Of a DNA stretch of 11,198 bases, positions 1 through 6,610 are shown piece by piece. The translations under genes were made by a program, and so were the position numbers. Source of the stretch: an uncultured Oxalobacteraceae bacterium (lineage in GTDB: Bacteria > Pseudomonadota > Gammaproteobacteria > Burkholderiales > Burkholderiaceae); NCBI GenBank assembly GCA_946479255.1, contig CAMLFK010000161.1:1-11198 (forward strand), read 5' to 3'. The notes under the pieces were generated by a model. The model ran no database searches. It worked only from the letters and a program-made list of their open reading frames with translations, and was not told where the DNA came from. Position 1 is the first letter of the stretch; each line of letters opens with the position of its first letter.

Positions 1-1396
1 TGACGGTATAGCTGGTGGCATAGGCGCTGCCCCACCAGGACAATTCGACGTTGCCGGCGTTCAGAACGCCGGTCAGCCCGCTCGGCGGGGCGCCGGCGCC
101 GATGGCCGGGCGGGCGCAGGTGAGCGAGCCATAGCCTAGCTGGTCGAAGCCGCCGCTGTTGCCGCCATAGTGGCCGCCTCCGCCTTCGGGCTTGACCAGG
201 TCGGCGAACTTCTTGGAATAGGGTGCGGCCAGGCCCTTGCGGTTGACGTAGTGGTTGTACACCAATGCCCAGCATGGCCGAATATTGCCCTGGGCGCCGG
301 TCGAGAACACGCCTTGATAGACGTTGTCGACGTTGTTGTAGTAGACGTACGGGACGGTGTAAAAGCTCGTGCCGGATTCGATCAGATTCGATTTTGCCAC
401 GTACTCGGCGCCGGCCAGGAAGCGGTTGTTGTCCCAGCCGTACAGGTCCACGCCCTGGTTCCATGCCATCTCGCAAATCGTGCCCATCAAGGCGATGCCG
501 AGGGTGGCGTGGCCCTGGTCGCGCCCGGACTCCTGCCACTGTCCCAGGTAGCCGGGATGGAGATAGTAGACCGACTTGAACACGCAGCCGTTGCCCATAC
601 CGTTCTTGAAGTAAGTGACTGCTTCATCGACCAGGGCCTGGTCGTCGCACAGCACGCCAATGGCCATGATCGAGGCGATCTGGCACAGGTCCCAGTTGGC
701 CCAGTAGTGCGTGTACTCGGTACCGTTGTGGCGGATCAGGAAGTCGGTGTTGATCACATAGAAGACGTTGCGCATCCAGTTCTGGTAGCGCGTGAAGTCG
801 GCTGCAGCCCAGCCGGAAAACGTGCGCATGATCTCGGCGGCGTTGGCAAACTGGTAGCCCTGGATGCCGGCCGCCAGGGCGGCGTCGGTGGTGCCCCTGA
901 TCACCGTCAGGGTGGACGACCAGGCGTTCATGATCTCGACGGCCTTCCTGGCATAGTCGTCGTTGTTTGAGATTTTCCAGCGCAGGGCGCAGGCATAGGC
1001 GGCGGCGGCGTCGTGGAACAGGGTCGAATAGTTCTCGGGGTGGACGCCATCGTAGCCGCGGTAGACGATCTCGACCGGGCGCGGTGTGTAGCCCAGGCTG
1101 GCGTGGGAATTGGTAATCAGGCGGTTCCAGGTGGACGCCCAGGGTTCGGCGCCGAGGTTTGCGCGCATCCGGGCGAAGTCGGCTTCCGTATGCAAGAGGC
1201 CGGGGTGCGAGAAGGTGCCGGCCACGGTTGCCAGCATGCGATCGGCTTGTGCTTCGGGGCCGGAACCGCTGCCTACGCCACAGCCGCTAAGCGCGAGGGC
1301 GCCCAGGCCTGACAAAAAGGTGCGGCGCATCAGATTGGTGTTCAGTTCGGATTCATCGTTGCTGCCATGGGGTTCAATCAGTGTCAACTTCGTCAT
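1..1396 (-). CDS. Tandem alginate-lyase-family lipoprotein, left copy (C-terminus outside window)
   Basis: Predicted exported polysaccharide lyase; at least 465 residues are visible and the frame is still open at base 1. The ATG at 1396 follows a GGAG on the minus strand (1404-1407) with 7 nt spacing. The N-terminus has twin arginines (R24 R25, MRRTFL) followed by a hydrophobic run ending in the lipobox LSGC with C39, so export by Tat and lipidation are expected. The lyase domain, about residues 60-420, contains the block HNGTEYTHYW (223-232), NWDL, and ESGRDQGH (289-296); Asn/His/Tyr and Arg/His of this kind form the active site in alginate-lyase families. A fibronectin-III-like linker begins near residue 436 and the window ends inside it. 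It is about 88% identical to its neighbour over residues 61-465 (hand count, 50 differences in 405), with no net indel. Whether it also ends in a LamG domain cannot be seen. Substrate (alginate, glucuronan or another uronate polymer) is inference. Confidence 0.85.
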   Translation of the reverse strand, partial: MTKLTLIEPHGSNDESELNTNLMRRTFLSGLGALALSGCGVGSGSGPEAQADRMLATVAGTFSHPGLLHTEADFARMRANLGAEPWASTWNRLITNSHASLGYTPRPVEIVYRGYDGVHPENYSTLFHDAAAAYACALRWKISNNDDYARKAVEIMNAWSSTLTVIRGTTDAALAAGIQGYQFANAAEIMRTFSGWAAADFTRYQNWMRNVFYVINTDFLIRHNGTEYTHYWANWDLCQIASIMAIGVLCDDQALVDEAVTYFKNGMGNGCVFKSVYYLHPGYLGQWQESGRDQGHATLGIALMGTICEMAWNQGVDLYGWDNNRFLAGAEYVAKSNLIESGTSFYTVPYVYYNNVDNVYQGVFSTGAQGNIRPCWALVYNHYVNRKGLAAPYSKKFADLVKPEGGGGHYGGNSGGFDQLGYGSLTCARPAIGAGAPPSGLTGVLNAGNVELSWWGSAYATSYTV

Positions 1397-1460
1397 CAGG
1401 TGTCTCCAAGCCATTAGGTAAAGGTTGATGGTGGCCACAGGCAATGCCTTTGGCTCGTTT

Positions 1461-1472
1461 GGTATCGATAAC
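1461..1472. promoter_or_regulatory. Palindromic operator-like site (GGTATCGATAAC)
   Basis: The core TATCGATA (1463-1470) is a perfect palindrome and 10 of 12 positions of the 12-mer are symmetric. Even palindromes with a central CG, such as TTATCGATAA types, are characteristic of LacI-family operators. It lies about 65 bp upstream of the left lyase start and 123 bp from a second site with the same core. The matching place in the right copy (about 4012-4022, GGTCGTTAAC) has lost the core. Function is inferred from form and position only. Confidence 0.45.
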
Positions 1473-1583
1473 AAGCAAAGTGCGATTTATGCCCGGGTGG
1501 AACCGAAAGTTGCTTCGAATCCAGCCGGGCAAAGTTGTATCTCTTATATCGCAGGCTTATACTATCAAATTATCACGCGTGTT

Positions 1584-1595
1584 GATATCGATAAC
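1584..1595. promoter_or_regulatory. Palindromic operator-like site (GATATCGATAAC), left lyase
   Basis: Core TATCGATA at 1586-1593, 188 bp upstream of the left lyase start. The identical 12-mer occurs upstream of the right lyase (4100-4111) inside the 46-bp block conserved between copies, where noncoding sequence has otherwise drifted. Its retention suggests a binding site for a shared regulator, plausibly LacI-type by symmetry and central CG. The regulator gene is not in the window. Confidence 0.5.
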
Positions 1596-1744
1596 GTAAA
1601 CGCAACAACTTTCGTCATATGTGCGACGCAAGCTTGGATATCTTGTTACCTTGATGGCACAAGCGCGTTGAACGGGCGTACAAGTCGTTCGAGCTGAGTA
1701 TCCTGCAGGCATACCCAGTTCAAAGCGGTAGCACCCTCTCGACC

Positions 1745-3943
1745 TCAGGCGCCGCTGGCCAGCGACGCGATCGCACTGGCGCTGAGCGCACCGTGGTAAA
1801 TGCGGAAGTCGTCGATGCGGCCATTGAAGTACGGGTCGTTCGCGTATTGCGAACGGCCGATCCAGTTCTGGCCGGTTGAGCCGATTCGGAACGGCGCCAG
1901 GAACATCGTGGAATGGCTTGTCGTCGCTACGCCATTGACGTATAGCGTCGCGAGGCGGCCCGACAGGTTGACGGCCACGTGCACCCATTGCGCTACCGGC
2001 AGGGCGGCGGTGCTGTCGAGCTTTAGTTCGCCGCGGCCACCGTTGACGGTAATGGCAAAGCGCAGCTTGCCGGAATCGGCGCGCGGCGTCATAAACATAT
2101 ACTGGCCGGTGCCGGCGCCGAAGTCGAAGATACGGGCCCAATTCTTGGACGCGTCCCAATACACCCAGGTGGAAATGGTGAAATCACCGACGCCTAGCAT
2201 CAGGTCGTTCGGCATGCCGAGGTATCCGCTGCTGCCATTGAGCTGGAGTGCGTTGGCCTCGCGCCCGGCCACCCAGGTGCCGTCGCCGGCCAGGGTGCCG
2301 TTATGTTCATGGCCGCTGGCGTCGGCTGCGGTAGTGCCGCTGATCTCGTCGCATTTGAGCCAGGTATGCAGGGCGGTGCCGGTGACCACCGCGACCTGGT
2401 TGGACGCGGCGCTTTCGCCCGTCGGCGTCATGGCGGTGACGATGTAGTACCAGGTGCCGCCGGTCAGGCCGGTATCGGTATGGGTCAGCAAGTCGGTGAT
2501 GCCGCTCTGGACGTCGGTGTAGGGGCCGCCGCTGGTGCTGGCGCGTTTGACGGTATAGCTGGTGGCATAGGCGCTGCCCCACCAGGACAATTCGACGTTG
2601 CCAGCGTTCAGAACGCCGGTCAGCCCGCTCGGCGGGGCGCCGGCGGCGATGGCCGGGCGGGTGCAGGTGAGCGAGCCATAGCCGAGCTGGTCGTAGCCGC
2701 CGCTGTTGGGGCCATAGTCGCCGCCACCGCCTTCGGGTTTGACCAGGTCGGCAAACTTCTTGGAATAGGGCGCGGCCAGGCCCTTGCGGTTGACGTAGTG
2801 GTTGTATACCAGCGCCCAGCATGGCCGCCAATGGCCCTGGGCTCCGGTCGAGAGCACGGTCTGCTTGACCCCGTCGACGTTGTCGTAGGTGACGTATGGG
2901 ACGGTGTAGAAGCTCGTGCCAGACTCGATCAGATTGGATTTTGCCACGTATTCGGCGCCGGCCAGGAAGCGGTTGTTGTCCCAGCCGTACAGGTCCACGC
3001 CCTGGTTCCATGCCATCTCGCAAAGCGTGCCCATCAGGGCAATGCCCAGGGTGGCGTGGCCCTGGTCGCGTCCGGATTCCTGCCATTGCCCAAGGTAGCC
3101 CGGATGGAGGTAATAGATCGACTTGAACGCGCAGCCGTTGCCGGGACCGCTCTTGAAATAATTGACTGCTTCATCGAACATGGCCTGGTCGTCGCACAGC
3201 ACGCCGATGGCCATGATCGAGGCCATCTGGCAGAGGTCCCAGTTGGACCAGTAGTGCGTGTACTCGGTACCGTTGTGGCGGATCAGGAAGTCGTGGTTGA
3301 TCACGTAGAAGACCTTGCGCATCATATCCTGGAAGCGGGCGAAGTCCGCCGCCTCCCAGCCGGTGAACGTGCGCATGATCTCAGCGGCGTTGGCAAACTC
3401 GTAACCGTAGATGCCGGCGGCCAGGGCGGCATCGGTGCTACCCCTGATTGCGGTGAGCTTGGACGACCAGGCGTTCATGATCTCGACGGCCTTCCTGGCA
3501 TAGTCGTCGTTGTTCGAGATCTTCCAGCGCAGGGCGCAGGCATAGGCGGCGGCGGCGTCGTGGTACAGGTTCGGATAGTTCTGGGCGTGGACGCCGTCGT
3601 TGCCGCGGTACACGATCTCTAGCGGATGCGGTACGTAGCTCAGCCTGGCGTGGGAATTGAGCAACAGCCGGTTCCAGGTGGACGCCCAAGGTTCGGCGCC
3701 GAGGTTTGCGCGCATGCGGGCGAAGTCGTCTTCGGTATGCAGCAGCCCGGGGTGGGAGAAGGTGCCGGCCACGCTCGCCAGCAGGCGCGACTGTTGTGCT
3801 GCGGGGCTGGAACTGCTGCCCGCGCCGCAGCCGGCGAGCGCGAGGGCGCCCAGGCTGTATAGAAAGCTGCGGCGGCCGAAGTGGGCGCTCAGTTCGCGCT
3901 CGTCGATTTGGTCATGGGCTTCAGTCGGTACTAGCTTCGTCAT
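1745..3943 (-). CDS. Alginate-lyase-family lipoprotein with Fn3-like and LamG domains, right copy (complete)
   Basis: Predicted secreted polysaccharide lyase of 732 residues, expected to cleave a uronate-containing polymer by beta-elimination at the cell surface. Visible order: Tat motif GRRSFL (23-28) and lipobox LAGC (C39); glycine after the cysteine gives no inner-membrane retention signal. An alpha-helical alginate-lyase-type domain spans about 60-420, with HNGTEYTHYW at 223-232 (N224, H230, Y231), NWDL at 234-237 and ESGRDQGH at 289-296 (R292, H296) as likely catalytic or binding residues. A fibronectin-III-like module lies at about 436-522 (ELSWWGS, SYTVKRAS, WYYIVTA). A LamG/concanavalin-like domain fills about 526-730 (DFTISTWVYW, LYVNG, GRIDDFRIYHGAL) and probably binds carbohydrate. 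The ATG at 3943 is preceded by GGAG (minus strand, 3954-3957) with 10 nt spacing, 3 nt more than in the left copy. The gene is a tandem paralogue of its downstream neighbour with its own control region. The exact lyase family (PL5-like, PL38-like or other) and substrate are not settled by sequence reading. Confidence 0.9.
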   Translation of the reverse strand: MTKLVPTEAHDQIDERELSAHFGRRSFLYSLGALALAGCGAGSSSSPAAQQSRLLASVAGTFSHPGLLHTEDDFARMRANLGAEPWASTWNRLLLNSHARLSYVPHPLEIVYRGNDGVHAQNYPNLYHDAAAAYACALRWKISNNDDYARKAVEIMNAWSSKLTAIRGSTDAALAAGIYGYEFANAAEIMRTFTGWEAADFARFQDMMRKVFYVINHDFLIRHNGTEYTHYWSNWDLCQMASIMAIGVLCDDQAMFDEAVNYFKSGPGNGCAFKSIYYLHPGYLGQWQESGRDQGHATLGIALMGTLCEMAWNQGVDLYGWDNNRFLAGAEYVAKSNLIESGTSFYTVPYVTYDNVDGVKQTVLSTGAQGHWRPCWALVYNHYVNRKGLAAPYSKKFADLVKPEGGGGDYGPNSGGYDQLGYGSLTCTRPAIAAGAPPSGLTGVLNAGNVELSWWGSAYATSYTVKRASTSGGPYTDVQSGITDLLTHTDTGLTGGTWYYIVTAMTPTGESAASNQVAVVTGTALHTWLKCDEISGTTAADASGHEHNGTLAGDGTWVAGREANALQLNGSSGYLGMPNDLMLGVGDFTISTWVYWDASKNWARIFDFGAGTGQYMFMTPRADSGKLRFAITVNGGRGELKLDSTAALPVAQWVHVAVNLSGRLATLYVNGVATTSHSTMFLAPFRIGSTGQNWIGRSQYANDPYFNGRIDDFRIYHGALSASAIASLASGA

Positions 3944-4210
3944 CTGGTGGTGTCTCCAGGCCGTAAGGCAAAGGTTGATGGTGGCCGCTGGGCATGCCCG
4001 CGGCGGTCAAGGGGTCGTTAACATCTACTGTGCGATATTTGCCCGGTTGAGTGCGAAATCGGTATCGCAGGCGGATACTATCAAACTATCACGCACGTTG
4101 ATATCGATAACACAAAGGCAATATGTGGCGTAATTTCACGACACAATCTCGGATGTTGTTATCTTCACGACACAAGCATGCGCGTCCACCAGACGCACAA
4201 GCCGATCGAC
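2548..4210. repeat. Tandem duplication, right unit (part matching the left unit)
   Basis: Direct-repeat partner of 1-1695. The ends nearest the C-terminal coding region are almost identical at the nucleotide level: 2548-2607 differs from 1-60 at one base. Upstream noncoding parts have drifted and contain small indels. The part of the right gene at 1745-2547 (LamG domain) has no visible partner only because the window begins at base 1. No transposase, terminal inverted repeat or target-site duplication is seen at the unit boundary near 1695-1745, so unequal crossing-over is the simplest origin. Confidence 0.85.
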
Positions 4211-4356
4211 TTGGTGATCAGATTCCGGGCCATCGCCACCGTCCTGATCGCATCAAACCTCCTTATCGCCGCTTTAACCATCCCTGTTCACTCGCAATTT
4301 CTTGTTCGACAAGCCCAGCATTCATGGGGCTGTATTTATCTGACAAGGAAAAAAAG
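3944..4356. other. Control region of the right lyase and flanking gene-poor DNA
   Basis: The first part, up to about 4210, is the duplicated upstream region of the right lyase: ribosome binding site GGAG at 3954-3957 (minus strand), conserved block 4066-4111 and one TATCGATA operator-like site. From about 4210 to 4356 there is no clear match to the other copy and no gene that I can support. Base composition is visibly more AT-rich than in the neighbouring genes. Confidence 0.65.
4100..4111. promoter_or_regulatory. Palindromic operator-like site (GATATCGATAAC), right lyase
   Basis: Identical to the 12-mer at 1584-1595 and placed 157 bp upstream of the right lyase start. It is the only intact TATCGATA site in this copy's control region, compared with two in the left copy. 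Proposed as an operator for co-regulation of both lyase genes. Confidence 0.5.
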
Positions 4357-4494
4357 ATGAGGAGCCATGCTGATCGCTTCATTGAAGCGCATGCTGGCTT
4401 CGATGACTGGCTGCTGACGACCCGTGACGGCAGCATTGAGCGATTCAAGAAGGTGAAAGATTATTTCTTGCTGGTCAGTTCGCACAGCAAGTAA
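4357..4494 (+). CDS. Possible small hypothetical protein (45 aa)
   Basis: A short open frame beginning MRSHADRFIEAH and ending FLLVSSHSK. The ATG at 4357 is preceded by AAGGAA (4345-4350) with 6 nt spacing, which is a good ribosome binding site and the main support. An in-frame ATG at 4324 would add 11 residues (MGLYLSDKEKK) but has no comparable site. The protein is charged, probably mostly helical, with no signal peptide or membrane segment. I do not recognise it. It sits alone between the lyase control region and the 3' end of bamD. It could be a real small protein, the remnant of a longer gene, or chance. Confidence 0.3.
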   Translation: MRSHADRFIEAHAGFDDWLLTTRDGSIERFKKVKDYFLLVSSHSK

Positions 4495-4678
4495 GGCGTA
4501 GCCCAGTTCTACAGGGGCAGTGCCCACATTAACGCATGTGTTTGCTTGAGGGGGGCGGCCCTGGGCGGTCGGGCAGGGCTGTAGGGACCAGTACTTTACC
4601 CAGTAAGCGGTCTGATTCCCGGCTGCACAGCTAGCCGGTCAGCCCAAAACGATGCCCGACGGTGAGGTGGGAGCAAAT
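4495..4678. other. Intergenic region without a recognised gene
   Basis: This 184-bp stretch lies between the small frame and the stop codon of bamD. It contains a G-rich run (about 4549-4580) and a short inverted repeat CCGGCT/AGCCGG (4619-4624 and 4633-4638, 8-nt loop) that might help end bamD transcription. There is no T-run after it, so an intrinsic terminator is not supported. I see no coding signal. Confidence 0.5.
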
Positions 4679-5488
4679 CTACTTGGAATTCTTCGCCCAG
4701 AACTTCCACCACGCCGTATCGTCCCTACCTTCTTTCAGGAAGCGGCTATTCGGGTAGTTCTTCAAGAACACGCGCTTGGCATCGTCGCGCAGGTCGTGCA
4801 TCCCCATCTTGTCGTAGTTGCGGGTCATCAGGAACAGCGCTTCCTCGCGGGCCGGCGCATCCTGGTAGTCGTTCACCGCATTCATCGCACGGTTCAGCGA
4901 GGCCAGGTACGCACCACGACGGAAGTAATAGTTCGCCACGTGCACTTCATACTGGGCCATCGCGTTGATCAGGTACTTCATGCGTGCCAGCGAGTCTTCG
5001 GCGTAAGTGCTGTCCGGGAACTTGTCGACCAGCTCCTTGAACGCCTGGAAGGATTCGCGCGTCGCCTTCGGATCGCGCTCGGTCGGGTCCTGGGTGTACA
5101 GCGCACCCAGGAGGCCGATCTGGTCGTTGAAGTTGATCAGGCCGCGCAGGTAATACATATAGTCGACCGTCGGGTGATTCGGGTGCAGCTTGATGAAGCG
5201 CTCCACCGCGGCCAGGGCCTGGGCCTGGTCCTGCATCTTGTAGTAGCCGTAGGCGATTTCCATCTGCGCCTGGACGGCGTAGTTGCCGAACGGGTAGTTG
5301 GTTTCGAGCCTCTCGAACATCTTGATCGCCGACTCGTAATGGTCGACGTTCATTTCATCACGCGCCTCAGCGTATAATTTCGTCACTGGCCAATTCTTGG
5401 TCTCGTCGGTCTTTTCAGGAAGCAAGTTGCAAGCCGACAGACTCAACAGAACACCGGTAGCTACGACGAGCGATAATTTTTTTTGCAT
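4679..5488 (-). CDS. bamD: Outer membrane protein assembly factor BamD (ComL)
   Basis: Essential lipoprotein of the BAM complex, which folds and inserts beta-barrel proteins into the outer membrane; BamD contacts BamA from the periplasmic side. From the ATG at 5488 the protein has 269 residues, close to known BamD/ComL lengths. A lipoprotein signal, MQKKLSLVV...LSLSAC, gives C20 as the lipidated residue. The rest is TPR-like helical repeats typical of BamD: LYAEARDEMN (38-47), YESAIKMFERLETNYPFG (51-68), AQMEIAYGYYK (74-84) and AVERFIKLHPNHP (94-106). A GTG at 5509 would add seven residues ahead of the signal peptide; I prefer the ATG because the signal starts naturally there. The ribosome binding site is weak in both cases. 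It is divergent from rluD, as yfiO (bamD) and rluD are in E. coli. Confidence 0.95.
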   Translation of the reverse strand: MQKKLSLVVATGVLLSLSACNLLPEKTDETKNWPVTKLYAEARDEMNVDHYESAIKMFERLETNYPFGNYAVQAQMEIAYGYYKMQDQAQALAAVERFIKLHPNHPTVDYMYYLRGLINFNDQIGLLGALYTQDPTERDPKATRESFQAFKELVDKFPDSTYAEDSLARMKYLINAMAQYEVHVANYYFRRGAYLASLNRAMNAVNDYQDAPAREEALFLMTRNYDKMGMHDLRDDAKRVFLKNYPNSRFLKEGRDDTAWWKFWAKNSK

Positions 5489-5492
5489 GACT

Positions 5493-5520
5493 TTGCGAAG
5501 TTTTTGCACGAGAGTATTCT
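5493..5520 (+). promoter_or_regulatory. Candidate rluD-pgeF promoter
   Basis: TTGCGA (5493-5498) and TATTCT (5515-5520) are separated by 16 nt and resemble sigma-70 -35 and -10 elements. Transcription from about 5527 would give a leader of roughly 34 nt before the proposed GTG start at 5561. The elements overlap the bamD leader, so the two divergent promoters would be interleaved. Confidence 0.3.
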
Positions 5521-5539
5521 GAGATTCAACGAAAGGCTG

Positions 5540-5568
5540 ATTATAGCCGATGGGACTGCTGTGACATT
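5540..5568 (-). promoter_or_regulatory. Candidate bamD promoter
   Basis: On the minus strand a perfect -10 hexamer TATAAT occupies 5545-5540. At 17 nt spacing the -35 position (5568-5563) reads AATGTC, a poor match. A start of transcription near 5533 would leave a leader of about 45 nt before the ATG at 5488. This places the promoter over the beginning of rluD. Confidence 0.4.
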
Positions 5569-6610
5569 AACTCCAACGCCTAACCAGGCGGAACAAGACT
5601 TCGATCCCCTGCTGGACGACGAATTCGACGACGAAACGGGCGCTGCCGAAAGCGCCGTTCCCGCCACCACCGACCTGTCCCCGATTACCCTGGAACTGAG
5701 CCCGGTGGCTTGCGGCCACCGCCTCGACAAGGTAGTGGCAGGCCTGGTGCCGCAATTTTCCCGCAGCCGCCTGCAACTGTGGTTCGATGCCGGCCACGTC
5801 CTGGTCGACGGCAAACCCGCGCGCGGCAAGGATACTGCATATGGCGATGAAACGGTCGTCATCCTGCCACAAAGTGCGCCCGAAGACGAGGCCTACACGC
5901 CTGAAGCGCTGCCACTCAATATCGTGTTTGAAGACGAGCACATTATCGTCATCAATAAACCGGCCGGCCTGGTGGTGCATCCCGGCGCCGGCAACTGGAC
6001 CGGCACCTTGCTCAACGGCTTGCTGCACCATTGCCCGCAGCTGGTGGGCGTGCCGCGCGCCGGCATCGTGCACCGGCTCGACAAAGACACCAGCGGCCTG
6101 ATGGTGATCGGCAAGACCCTGGCGGCGCAAACCGACCTGGTGCGCCAGCTGCAGGCGCGCAGCGTCAAGCGCGAATATTTTGCCTTGGTATGGGGCACGC
6201 CGCAACTGAGCGGCACCATCGATGCGTCGATGGGCCGCCACCCCAAGGACCGCGTCAAGATGGCGGTCTCGGCCAACTTTTCGGCCAAGCCGGCCATCAC
6301 CCATTACGAGCGCCTGGCCACCGGGATGCTGGACCGCCGTCCGGTCAGCCTGGTGCAGTGCCGCCTGGAAACCGGCCGCACCCACCAGATCCGCGTGCAC
6401 ATGCTCCATCTCGGCTACGCGCTGGTGGGCGATTCGGTCTACGGCAAACAGCACCTGACGCCGGTGTTCCCGCGCCAGGCCTTGCAGGCCCGCCGTCTTG
6501 GCCTGGTGCATCCGGCCACGGGCGAGCAATGCGAGTGGATCGTGCCGCTGGCCGACGACTTCGCCGAGCTGATCGCACGTGCCGGCATCGAAGAGCCTGA
6601 AGCCGCCTGA
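5561..6610 (+). CDS. rluD: 23S rRNA pseudouridine synthase RluD
   Basis: Converts uridines in helix 69 of 23S rRNA (1911, 1915 and 1917 in E. coli) to pseudouridine during 50S maturation, in the cytoplasm. From the GTG at 5561 the protein has 349 residues. It begins with an acidic, low-complexity stretch (about 10-45, with DDEFDDE), followed by an S4 RNA-binding domain (about 51-100, HRLDKVVAG to VVIL). The RsuA/RluA-type catalytic domain follows: HRLDKDTSG at 171-179 with catalytic Asp174, and ETGRTHQIR at 269-277. The GTG was chosen because GGGA lies 5 nt upstream; the frame stays open to a TTG at 5483, but that would overlap the bamD start. The stop shares one base with the pgeF start (TGATG), indicating translational coupling. 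RluD and not RluA/RluC is inferred from the S4 domain, the motifs and the bamD/pgeF context. Confidence 0.92.
   Translation: MTLTPTPNQAEQDFDPLLDDEFDDETGAAESAVPATTDLSPITLELSPVACGHRLDKVVAGLVPQFSRSRLQLWFDAGHVLVDGKPARGKDTAYGDETVVILPQSAPEDEAYTPEALPLNIVFEDEHIIVINKPAGLVVHPGAGNWTGTLLNGLLHHCPQLVGVPRAGIVHRLDKDTSGLMVIGKTLAAQTDLVRQLQARSVKREYFALVWGTPQLSGTIDASMGRHPKDRVKMAVSANFSAKPAITHYERLATGMLDRRPVSLVQCRLETGRTHQIRVHMLHLGYALVGDSVYGKQHLTPVFPRQALQARRLGLVHPATGEQCEWIVPLADDFAELIARAGIEEPEAA

Larger units (their letters stand above)
1..1695. repeat. Tandem duplication, left unit (partial)
   Basis: This stretch matches 2548 to about 4210. Within the coding part the offset is constant at 2547 bp (base 1 pairs with 2548; start codon 1396 with 3943). 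Similarity continues upstream of the start codon: the 46-bp block 1550-1595 matches 4066-4111 at 41 positions. Weaker patchy matches (CGACGCAA/CGACACAA, CACAAGC, ACAAGTCG/ACAAGCCG) run to about 1695/4210. The duplicated unit therefore holds gene plus promoter region and is about 2.5 kb long. Its left boundary is outside the window. Confidence 0.85.
1397..1744. other. Intergenic control region of the left lyase gene
   Basis: This 348-bp gap separates the two tandem lyase genes. It holds the ribosome binding site of the left gene (minus strand, 1404-1407), two TATCGATA palindromes (1461-1472 and 1584-1595) and the 46-bp block conserved with the other copy. It is more AT-rich than the flanking genes. 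Short minus-strand AT-rich hexamers near 1550-1575 could be promoter elements, but none pairs at ordinary sigma-70 spacing, so I do not call one. I see no convincing terminator after the right gene's stop at 1745. Confidence 0.7.

Noticed and set aside
2303..3622. 439-residue open frame on the plus strand
   Set aside because: Exactly antisense to the right lyase gene; composition rich in G, A and V and no recognisable domain. High GC at third codon positions creates long antisense frames. The similar frames at 170-970 and 1013-1312 are its counterparts in the left copy.
1..4210. Composite transposon or insertion sequence as the cause of the duplication
   Set aside because: No transposase frame, terminal inverted repeats or target duplications are visible at the unit boundary near 1695-1745 or at about 4210.
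4123..4356. Upstream extension of the 45-residue frame to 4123
   Set aside because: The extra residues are Arg/His/Pro-rich without structure, overlap sequence homologous to noncoding DNA in the left copy (1610-1695), and lack a ribosome binding site.
4178..4360. 60-residue frame with one hydrophobic segment
   Set aside because: It has a membrane-like stretch, but no ribosome binding site before the ATG, lies partly in the duplicated control region and runs into the better-supported frame at 4357. Not strong enough to call.
4652..5377. 241-residue open frame on the plus strand
   Set aside because: Antisense to bamD; a Val/Arg/His-rich shadow frame with no motif.
5486..5509. GTG start of bamD at 5509
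   Set aside because: It would place seven extra residues before a canonical lipoprotein signal beginning at the ATG 5488; no better ribosome binding site is seen there.
5567..6529. 320-residue open frame on the minus strand
   Set aside because: Antisense to rluD, whose motifs are intact; no motifs of its own.
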